Shown here: positions 1-5,216 of the stretch, piece by piece | Layout of the letters: each line of letters starts with the position of its first letter | Numbering within the stretch: position 1 is the stretch's first letter | Source: Kiritimatiellia bacterium | GTDB lineage: Bacteria; Verrucomicrobiota; Kiritimatiellia; RFP12; UBA1067 | Direction of reading: 5' to 3' | Assembly (NCBI GenBank): GCA_028707675.1 | Contig: JAQWAM010000143.1 | Coordinates: 1 to 5,216, forward strand | DNA length: 5,216 bases | Program-made: the position numbers and the translations under genes | Notes under the pieces: model-generated | The model's database searches: none | What the model saw: only the letters and a program-made list of their open reading frames with translations | Told to the model about the DNA's origin: nothing

Positions 1-1937
1 CCCCCGTCCGTGTAAAGCTGTTCATGCGTACCGCGTTCCACGATCCGTCCCTTCTCCATTACCAGAATCATACGGGCATTGCGTATCGTGCTCAAGCGGT
101 GGGCGATGGCAAAGGTCGTGCGGTTGGCCATCAGCTTGTTGATAGCGTCCTGCACCAGGCGCTCCGTCACGGTATCAAGCGCGCTGGTGGCCTCGTCCAA
201 CACCAGTATCGGCGGATTTTTAAGGATCGCGCGCGCGATAGCCACCCTCTGCCGCTCGCCTCCGCTAAGGGCAAACCCTTTCTCGCCGACCACGCGGTCA
301 TAACCTTCAGGATGCGCCGCAATGAAATCGTGGGCGTTGGCCATTTTGGCGGCCTCAATCACCTGCTCGCGAGTGGCGTCCGGCGAACCATAGGCGATGT
401 TGTTCGCGACCGTGTCGTTGAAAAGCACCGTCTCTTGGGTGACCACTCCGATCAGACGGCGCAGGTCCGCTATGTCAATCCGGTCAAGCTCCGTCCCGTC
501 CATGGTGACTCGTCCGGAGAGCGGGTCGCAAAAACGCGCCAGCAAAGCCGCCAGCGTGGTCTTGCCCGCCCCCGTGCCGCCGACAACAGCCACAACCGCG
601 CCGCGGGGAATTTCAAAGGACACATCCTTGACCGCGAACTCTGCCCCGGAGCCGTACGTGAAGCTGACATCTTCGAAACGGACACTGCTTTCAAACCCGT
701 CTTTGCGCACCGGATCCGCCGCCATCGGCAGGCTCATGTCCGTATCCAACAAAGAGAACACGCGCGCCAAAGCCGCCCTGCCGCGCTCGATCTGCGCCTG
801 CACTTTCCCGAGCTGCTTCATGGGCCGGTAAGCCACAAAGAACGGCACCAGCAGCGGCGTGATATCCTGCAACTCGATCTCCCTGAAGAAGCAGTACACC
901 ACAAACACGAAGATCAGCGATATGCCGACACACTCCACCGCCGGCGTTATCAGCAGTTCCAGCCTGATGGCGCGCAACACGCTTTTAACATAAAAGCGGT
1001 TGACATCCCTGTACTTTTCGATCTCATACTCCTCGGTGTGGTAGGCCTTGACCACCCGGATGCCGGTGAGGTTCTCGTGTATCTTGGAGGAAATGAAGGA
1101 GATGCGCCGCAGAACCTTGCGCGACCACTTGCGCACCATCGCCCCCAAGAAGGCCATAGGCACCAACAGCAAGGGAAACCCGATCAGCACCAGCACCAGC
1201 GTCTCGATCATGTTGTTGTTGACCGCGAAGTAAATGACATACCCCACCGCCACAAAAATCTCAAAAGGCGCCCGGCACAAATCCGCCACGGTGTGCGAAA
1301 TAACATGGTCGATGTGCTGCGGGTCGGTCGTGCAGCGGCTCATGAGCTGCCCCACGTCCGTCCGCGCGAAAAACTGCAGCGACTGCTTCTGCAGGTGGCG
1401 GAACAAATCCACCCGGAAATCCTGCACCACCTTGGTGCCCACCCAACGCAGACAATAATGGTTAAGGTACATGGTCACCATTTTCACCAGCATGACCAGC
1501 GGCACGACCAAAAAGGTTATCAGCAAAAGCTCCCCGGTCATGTGACCGTGCGCGTCGCGAAAACTGATGCCGGCACGGTTGGCGTAGCCTTCCACTTTCC
1601 CGAACCAGGAAGGCAGCTTGCCGCGCCGCAACGACCCTTTTTTACCGGCTGCCGGCTCTTGCGCCCCTGCGGCAGACAACCCCGGCACCGTATTATTGGC
1701 AGGCGCCGCGACGCTCTCCGCCGCCTCCGCCTTGTGGTGCCCGTCGTCGTTATCCTCAATGGCCTGGACTTGACGGAGAATCGGCTGGATCACCTGAAAG
1801 ATCGGCACCCATGACCCGGCCGTGATCGAGCCTGCCAGCAATCCGACAATCAGGCGCACCCGGTATTTGCGGGCATAACGGTACAGTCTGCCGTACGCCT
1901 CCTTGGCCGTGTACTCTTTGTCGAAAAATTCGGGCAT
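1..1937 (-). CDS. msbA: MsbA-type ABC exporter, fused permease and ATPase (3' end cut by window edge)
   Basis: This is a half-transporter of the lipid/multidrug exporter family. It would dimerise in the inner membrane and use ATP to flip a lipid-like substrate, in MsbA proper lipid A-core. I translated it by hand: about 645 codons are open from ATG 1937 to the window edge. A membrane domain (helices near residues 28-54, 135-158, 222-240, 246-268, 326-350, 356-375) precedes an ATPase domain. The ATPase has an A-loop Tyr428, Walker A GGTGAGKTT (453-461, Lys459), Q-loop Gln501, signature LSGGE (557-561), Walker B ending Asp581 with catalytic Glu582, D-loop SALD and H-loop His613. All catalytic residues are intact. 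It ends at GTHEQLYTDGG, so roughly 20-30 residues should be missing. The start is supported by AGAGAG five bases upstream and by the 9-base gap after trxB, which suggests co-translation. Oddity: about 80 residues, Ala/Gly/Pro-rich, separate helices 1 and 2, far more than in E. coli MsbA. The substrate is inferred from family only; another lipid or drug exporter remains possible. Confidence 0.9.
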   Translation of the reverse strand, partial: MPEFFDKEYTAKEAYGRLYRYARKYRVRLIVGLLAGSITAGSWVPIFQVIQPILRQVQAIEDNDDGHHKAEAAESVAAPANNTVPGLSAAGAQEPAAGKKGSLRRGKLPSWFGKVEGYANRAGISFRDAHGHMTGELLLITFLVVPLVMLVKMVTMYLNHYCLRWVGTKVVQDFRVDLFRHLQKQSLQFFARTDVGQLMSRCTTDPQHIDHVISHTVADLCRAPFEIFVAVGYVIYFAVNNNMIETLVLVLIGFPLLLVPMAFLGAMVRKWSRKVLRRISFISSKIHENLTGIRVVKAYHTEEYEIEKYRDVNRFYVKSVLRAIRLELLITPAVECVGISLIFVFVVYCFFREIELQDITPLLVPFFVAYRPMKQLGKVQAQIERGRAALARVFSLLDTDMSLPMAADPVRKDGFESSVRFEDVSFTYGSGAEFAVKDVSFEIPRGAVVAVVGGTGAGKTTLAALLARFCDPLSGRVTMDGTELDRIDIADLRRLIGVVTQETVLFNDTVANNIAYGSPDATREQVIEAAKMANAHDFIAAHPEGYDRVVGEKGFALSGGERQRVAIARAILKNPPILVLDEATSALDTVTERLVQDAINKLMANRTTFAIAHRLSTIRNARMILVMEKGRIVERGTHEQLYTDG

Positions 1938-1942
1938 GTGTT

Positions 1943-1948
1943 CTCTCT
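1943..1948 (-). promoter_or_regulatory. Ribosome binding site of the ABC exporter gene
   Basis: The minus strand reads AGAGAG followed by AACAC and then ATG. This is a moderate purine-rich Shine-Dalgarno match. It overlaps the TAG stop codon of trxB, so ribosomes finishing trxB could restart directly on the exporter gene. It supports ATG 1937 as the start. Confidence 0.55.
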
Positions 1949-2861
1949 AAACGGAATCGATGTAACGCTCGGCTTCCAGCGCGGCCATGCAGCCGGATCC
2001 GGCCGCGGTCACCGCCTGCTTGTAAAATCGATCCTGCACATCACCCGCGGCAAACACTCCCGGCACTGAAGTTCGCGTCCGCTCCGCAACAATGTAGCCT
2101 TCAGCGTCCGTCTCCAATTGGCCTGACAGAAAAGCTGTGTTGGGCACGTGACCGATGGCGATGAAAACGCCCTGCACATCAATTTCCGAAAACGCGCCGC
2201 TCTTGACATTTCTGAGACGCAGCCCTGTGACCTGCCCTCCGTCGCCCAAAACCTCTTCCACCACCGAATCCCAGACCACATCGATCTTGTCCGAAGCCAG
2301 GACGCGGTCAGCCATGATCTTGGAAGCCCGGAACTGGTCGCGGCGGTGTACCACGGTCACCCTTTCAGCCATGCGCGACAAATACAGGGCGTCCTCCATC
2401 GCGGTGTCCCCGCCGCCGACCACCGCCACACGCTGGCCTTTGAAAAAAGCGCCGTCGCATGTGGCGCAAGCCGAAACGCCTTTGCCCATCAGCTTTTTCT
2501 CGGAATCCAGCCCCAGATACCGCGCGCTGGCTCCGGTGGCCACGATAACCGCGCGGGCCTCAATCTCGCCGCTAATGCCGGTCTTTACCTTCTTGACGTC
2601 TCCGGACAACTGGCAAGCTTCAACCTCGTCCATCATTACCCGGACGCCCAGACGCTCCGCCTGCTTGCGCATGGTCTCTACCAGCAGAGTCCCGTCAACC
2701 GGGCTCTCGAACCCCGGATAGTTCTCGACGTCCGTCGTCTGCGTAAGTTGCCCGCCCGGCTGCATTCCGCTCACCAGCACCGGCGCCAAATTGGCCCGCG
2801 CCGCGTATATCGCGGCAGTGTAGCCGGCCGGCCCGCTGCCGATAATCACCACGTTTTCCAT
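1947..2861 (-). CDS. trxB: Thioredoxin-disulfide reductase (NADPH, FAD)
   Basis: This cytoplasmic flavoenzyme passes electrons from NADPH through FAD and a redox-active disulfide to thioredoxin. The 304-residue protein matches the usual length of the low-molecular-weight bacterial class. Domains in order: FAD-binding Rossmann motif GSGPAGYTAA (residues 8-17); the GGQLTQTTDVENYPG region (36-50); ATGA before the NADPH domain (108-111); active-site CATCDG with Cys132 and Cys135; NADPH-binding GGGDTAMEDA (149-158) with the NADPH-phosphate-binding HRR (172-174); and the C-terminal FAD motif VFAAGDVQD (269-277). No key residue is missing. I chose ATG 2861 because GGAAGGGG lies 4 bases upstream and the next residues, MENVVIIGSGPAG, form the expected N-terminus. 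An in-frame GTG at 2912 would add 17 residues but sits inside a repeat arm. The gene is followed after 9 bases by the ABC exporter, probably in the same transcript. A ferredoxin- or flavodoxin-linked relative is unlikely given the clear HRR and GGGDTA motifs. Confidence 0.97.
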   Translation of the reverse strand: MENVVIIGSGPAGYTAAIYAARANLAPVLVSGMQPGGQLTQTTDVENYPGFESPVDGTLLVETMRKQAERLGVRVMMDEVEACQLSGDVKKVKTGISGEIEARAVIVATGASARYLGLDSEKKLMGKGVSACATCDGAFFKGQRVAVVGGGDTAMEDALYLSRMAERVTVVHRRDQFRASKIMADRVLASDKIDVVWDSVVEEVLGDGGQVTGLRLRNVKSGAFSEIDVQGVFIAIGHVPNTAFLSGQLETDAEGYIVAERTRTSVPGVFAAGDVQDRFYKQAVTAAGSGCMAALEAERYIDSV

Positions 2862-2865
2862 ACAG

Positions 2866-2873
2866 CCCCTTCC
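2866..2873 (-). promoter_or_regulatory. Ribosome binding site of trxB, decides the start
   Basis: The minus strand reads GGAAGGGG, then CTGT, then ATG. This strong purine-rich match at a short but workable distance places the trxB start at 2861 rather than at the in-frame GTG at 2912, which has no comparable site at proper spacing. Confidence 0.65.
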
Positions 2874-2880
2874 GTAAACC

Positions 2881-2975
2881 TGTTTTATCTCACACAAAGG
2901 CACAACGGGCACAAAGGATACTTCATAATTAATCTTTTCCTCCTTTGCGCCCTTCGTGGCTTTGTGTGATAAACA
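2881..2975. repeat. Imperfect palindromic repeat with CACAAAGG-type arms
   Basis: The left arm 2881-2918 is the reverse complement of the right arm 2941-2975. By hand alignment they match over about 35 positions, with four mismatches and three extra bases in the left arm (one extra T, plus TC). The 22-base spacer 2919-2940 is AT-rich. The arms carry iterated text of the CACAAAGGCACAACGGGC / CCACGAAGGGCGCAAAGG kind. From general knowledge, such CACAAAGG/CACGAAGG iterations occur dispersed between genes in many environmental bacterial genomes and are often mistranslated as small hypothetical proteins rich in HKGHKG or TKDTK. The element fills most of the gap between the pilus ATPase and trxB. 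As RNA it could form a long hairpin in front of trxB. Only one copy is visible here, so genomic repetition is inferred. Confidence 0.75.
2885..2926 (-). other. Cys-rich 13-codon reading frame upstream of trxB (doubtful leader)
   Basis: An ATG at 2926 opens a 13-residue frame, MKYPLCPLCLCVR, ending in TAA at 2885. That stop lies 23 bases before the trxB start. A GGAGG lies upstream (2939-2943), but its 12-base spacing is longer than ideal. The peptide has three Cys among 13 residues. Short Cys-containing leader peptides are known to regulate sulfur and redox genes in some bacteria, so its position before thioredoxin reductase is suggestive. However, the Cys codons arise from the CCTTTGTGC-type repeat text that fills this arm, so coincidence is the simpler explanation. 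Confidence 0.2.
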
Positions 2976-3010
2976 ATTTGATTTTTTTTGTCGTTGTCGA
3001 TCCGAAAACT

Positions 3011-4729
3011 TTACGTATACCGTAGAACCTCGTCAACCGTGGTGTATCCGTCCAGCACGTTCCTGATTGCGTCCTCGCGCAAAGTCCGCATGCCCAGCTC
3101 CCGCGCGCGCTCACGGATAAAAAGGGTCGGACGCCGCTCGTTGATCAGGTCGCGGATCGGGTCAGTGATGCGCAGATATTCAAAGACTCCTTTGCGCCCC
3201 TTGTAGCCGGTGCCGTTGCACTTGGAGCAGCCGCGCCCGTAATAAAACGAGCGGTTGCCGACATCCGCGCGCTTAAGCTCCATGCGCTGCAAGGTCTCGT
3301 CGTCCGGCATATAGGCCTCTTTACAGTTAAGGCAAATCGTGCGCACAAGCCTCTGCCCCAGCACCGCCTCCAGTGTGGAGGCGATCAGATAAGGCGCCAC
3401 GTTCATGTCGCACAAACGCGTCACCGCGCCGGACGCGTCATTGGTGTGCAGCGTGCTGAACACAAGATGCCCCGTCAACGAAGCCTGCACAGCGATTTCC
3501 GCCGTCTCCAGATCGCGGATTTCGCCGATCATCATGATGTCGGGGTCTTGACGCAAGAACGCGCGCAGCACCTTCGCGAAGGTGTTGCCTGAGCTGGGGT
3601 TGATCTGAACCTGAACAATCCCGTCCATGTCGTATTCGACCGGCTCCTCGGCCGTCAGCAGCTTAGAGTCGATCTTGTTGATCATCCGCAAGCACGAGTA
3701 AAGGGTCGTGGTCTTGCCTGAACCGGTCGGGCCGGTCACGATGATGATCCCGTTGGGTTTCTCGATGTCCATCGTCAAAGCCTCATAGACATCCTCGGGC
3801 AGCCCGACATTTTCCAGATCCAGAGACACCACGCTGCGGTCCAGCACACGAAGCACCACGCTTTCACCGTGCGCGGTGGGCAGGCAGGAGACACGCAGAT
3901 CCACCGAATGCCCGGCCACCGTCAGGGAGATGCGGCCGTCTTGCGGCACCCTGCGCTCGGCGATATTCAATCCGGACATGACTTTTATGCGCGAGATGAT
4001 CGGCAGCGCCAAGCGCCGCGGCGGCGGCGACATCTCATACAGAGCCCCGTCAACACGGTAGCGGATCTTGAAATCCGTCTCGAACGGCTCGAAGTGTATG
4101 TCCGAGGCGCGGTCGGTCACAGCCTGATACAGCACCAGGTTCACAAACCGGATCACCGGCGCGGCGGCAGCGGCCGACTCAAGGCTCTTGTCGTCGGTGT
4201 CATCGACATTCAATGAGGTGTCAAGAGCCAGATCCGACTCCAGACTGTTGAGCATGTCTGAAACCGTCGCGCTGTCATCGCCGTAATACTCCACCACGCG
4301 CTCTTTGACATCTTTCTCGCGCGCCATCACAAACTGCACGTCCCGGGTCAGTACAAACATCAGCTCGTCCATCACATGCGGGTCGATCAGGTCGCACACG
4401 GCCAGCGTGATAGTGCCGGTCGTCGCTTGCACCGGCAACACATTGTACATGCGCGCAACGCTCGCCGGTATGCTCTGGATCACATCCGTGTCCAGCGACA
4501 TCACGCTCAAATCGATCACGTCACACCCCTGATAAGCCGCCATCATGCCCAACAGGTCGTCCTCGCTGAGATAACCGTTGTCGACAAGCAGCTTGCGCAT
4601 CGGCTGACCGGTGTTCTTGTGCTCCTCGCGCAGCTCGTCCGCCTGCTGCTGGTCAATGATGCCGTTGCTCACCACCAGATCTATGAGCGGGTCGTAAGCC
4701 GGCGCTATCGGCGCTAATGTATCTGCCAT
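3011..4729 (-). CDS. pilB: Type IV pilus assembly / type II secretion ATPase, PilB/GspE family
   Basis: This cytoplasmic hexameric AAA-type motor powers pilus (or pseudopilus) assembly at the inner-membrane platform. The 572-residue length is normal for PilB. Residues about 14-150 form a MshEN-like N-terminal domain, joined by an acidic and Ala-rich linker (about 150-190) to the secretion ATPase core. The core shows ASDIHFEP (208-215), Walker A GPTGSGKT (333-340, Lys339), an Asp box with EEPVEYD (361-367), Walker B IMMIGEIRD (398-406, Glu403) and a His box HLVFSTLHTN (421-430). A zinc-type tetracysteine motif follows (Cys466, Cys469, Cys501, Cys504), typical of PilB/GspE and absent from PilT. 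ATG 4729 is preceded by AAGAGGT within the final pilT codons, three bases after the pilT stop, so translation is likely coupled. The adjacent pilT favours a pilus role over GspE. The MshEN segment lacks clear RLG-type motifs, so cyclic-di-GMP binding is doubtful. Confidence 0.92.
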   Translation of the reverse strand: MADTLAPIAPAYDPLIDLVVSNGIIDQQQADELREEHKNTGQPMRKLLVDNGYLSEDDLLGMMAAYQGCDVIDLSVMSLDTDVIQSIPASVARMYNVLPVQATTGTITLAVCDLIDPHVMDELMFVLTRDVQFVMAREKDVKERVVEYYGDDSATVSDMLNSLESDLALDTSLNVDDTDDKSLESAAAAAPVIRFVNLVLYQAVTDRASDIHFEPFETDFKIRYRVDGALYEMSPPPRRLALPIISRIKVMSGLNIAERRVPQDGRISLTVAGHSVDLRVSCLPTAHGESVVLRVLDRSVVSLDLENVGLPEDVYEALTMDIEKPNGIIIVTGPTGSGKTTTLYSCLRMINKIDSKLLTAEEPVEYDMDGIVQVQINPSSGNTFAKVLRAFLRQDPDIMMIGEIRDLETAEIAVQASLTGHLVFSTLHTNDASGAVTRLCDMNVAPYLIASTLEAVLGQRLVRTICLNCKEAYMPDDETLQRMELKRADVGNRSFYYGRGCSKCNGTGYKGRKGVFEYLRITDPIRDLINERRPTLFIRERARELGMRTLREDAIRNVLDGYTTVDEVLRYT

Positions 4730-4732
4730 AAT

Positions 4733-5216
4733 TTACCTCTTCGAACGAAGTTCTTCCTTGAGCTTCTGAACCAGAGTGTCGGGATCCTGTGACTTGGTGA
4801 CAAGATCGTCGTAGGAAATCAAACCGTTCAGATAAAGATCCATAAGGTGCGAATCCAGCGCGATCATGCCGTATTTGGCGCCGGTCTGGATGTCCGAGCT
4901 GATCTGGAAAGTCTTGTTGTCGCGTATGCGCGAACGGATGGAAGGGGTCGAGATCATGATCTCGAAAGCCGCCACGCGCCCGGGCTTGTCAACGCGCGAA
5001 AGCAGCAGTTGCGATATCACCGCGACCAGGCCCACCGACAACTGTGTTCGCACCTGCTCCTGCTGGTCGGTCGGGAAGGCGTCGACGATACGGTCAACCG
5101 TGGCCGCCGCGCCGGTGGTGTGCAACGTCGCGAACACAAGATGCCCGGTCTCCGCCGCCGTGATGGCCGCCTGCATGGTCTCCAAATCACGCATTTCGCC
5201 CACGAGTATCACATCC
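4733..5216 (-). CDS. pilT: Pilus retraction ATPase PilT, C-terminal part (5' end outside window)
   Basis: This hexameric ATPase depolymerises type IV pili, driving twitching motility and DNA uptake. About 160 residues are visible, against roughly 340-370 in the full family, so the Walker A half lies beyond the right edge. The reading frame is open at the edge, and the first visible residues, [13 protein letters not shown], are the Walker B region, so the GTG at 5212 is not a real start. Then come the His box HLVFATLHT, the [10 protein letters not shown] segment with [10 protein letters not shown], the retraction-associated helix reading [10 protein letters not shown] where the family has AIRNLIRE, an IQTG..YGM segment, and the C-terminal [14 protein letters not shown]. 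There is no tetracysteine motif, which separates it from PilB. It ends in TAA three bases before pilB, as the first gene of a motor pair. The paralogue PilU is an alternative that the missing N-terminal half could help exclude. Confidence 0.92.
   Translation of the reverse strand, partial: DVILVGEMRDLETMQAAITAAETGHLVFATLHTTGAAATVDRIVDAFPTDQQEQVRTQLSVGLVAVISQLLLSRVDKPGRVAAFEIMISTPSIRSRIRDNKTFQISSDIQTGAKYGMIALDSHLMDLYLNGLISYDDLVTKSQDPDTLVQKLKEELRSKR
4735..4741 (-). promoter_or_regulatory. Ribosome binding site of pilB inside the end of pilT
   Basis: The minus strand reads AAGAGGT, with the GAGG core six bases before ATG 4729. The site overlaps the last two sense codons of pilT and the first base of its stop codon. 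This arrangement suggests translational coupling of the two pilus motors and supports the chosen pilB start. Confidence 0.6.

Larger units (their letters stand above)
2862..3010. other. Intergenic region between the PilB-type ATPase and trxB
   Basis: This 149-base gap is the only sizeable non-coding stretch and is more AT-rich than the genes around it. Read in gene direction it holds, in order, a run of eight A (2982-2989), the palindromic repeat and the trxB ribosome binding site. I see no convincing -35/-10 pair for trxB and no canonical terminator for the upstream gene, since the hairpin is not followed by a T-run on this strand. Whether trxB has its own promoter is open. Confidence 0.6.

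Noticed and set aside
24..1814. A 596-codon open frame on the plus strand, long enough to look like a gene.
   Set aside because: It is antisense to the exporter gene, whose minus-strand frame carries every ABC ATPase motif. The plus-strand product is rich in His, Arg and Gln with no recognisable domain, as expected from the complement of GC-biased codons.
2862..2912. A longer trxB starting at GTG 2912, adding 17 residues.
   Set aside because: The extension is encoded by a repeat arm, has no suitable ribosome binding site, and the internal ATG 2861 has a strong GGAAGGGG and the expected N-terminus.
2148..2969. A 273-codon plus-strand open frame over trxB and the intergenic repeat.
   Set aside because: It is antisense to trxB, which has all its catalytic motifs. 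Its C-terminal RHNGHKG and LLCALRGFV text is just translated repeat sequence.
2881..2989. The hairpin followed by eight T on the plus strand as a rho-independent terminator.
   Set aside because: There is no plus-strand gene for it to end. In the direction of the real genes the run is A and precedes the hairpin, so it is not a canonical terminator for pilB.
2929..3114. A 61-codon minus-strand frame over the end of pilB and the repeat.
   Set aside because: It overlaps the pilB coding end in another frame, and its FITQSHEGRKGGKD tail is repeat-derived text.
4733..5212. A short complete gene starting at GTG 5212.
   Set aside because: The frame is open to the window edge and the supposed start lies inside the Walker B region of PilT, so this is the tail of a longer gene.

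Overview
The window comes from a Gram-negative-type (diderm) bacterium with a fairly GC-rich genome. It carries type IV pilus motor ATPases and an MsbA-like exporter of the kind that serves an outer membrane. The lineage cannot be fixed from sequence alone. A PVC-group or deltaproteobacterium-like environmental genome would fit, but that is only an impression.

All four genes lie on the minus strand and read right to left. At 5216-4733 is the C-terminal half of a PilT-type pilus retraction ATPase, cut by the window edge. After a 3-base gap comes a complete PilB/GspE-type assembly ATPase (4729-3011), whose ribosome binding site lies inside the last codons of pilT. A 149-base intergenic region (3010-2862) follows. 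Then comes thioredoxin reductase trxB (2861-1947), and 9 bases further on an MsbA-type ABC exporter (1937-1), whose last few dozen residues run off the left edge. The two pairs pilT-pilB and trxB-msbA are each packed tightly enough to be co-translated. Whether all four form one transcript depends on the 149-base gap.

The gap holds the main non-coding feature, an imperfect inverted repeat (2881-2975). Its arms carry the iterated CACAAAGG/CCTTTGTG-type text found dispersed in many environmental bacterial genomes. The left arm also contains a 13-codon Cys-rich reading frame just upstream of trxB. This is probably a by-product of the repeat but is recorded because of its position.

Functionally, PilB and PilT are the opposed extension and retraction motors of type IV pili. 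TrxB keeps thioredoxin reduced with NADPH. The exporter probably flips a lipid or glycolipid across the inner membrane. All four are familiar families, and no clearly new system is visible. The points most worth checking are the palindromic repeat, the extra Ala/Gly/Pro-rich segment between the first two membrane helices of the exporter, and the non-canonical AIRNLIRE-region residues of PilT.
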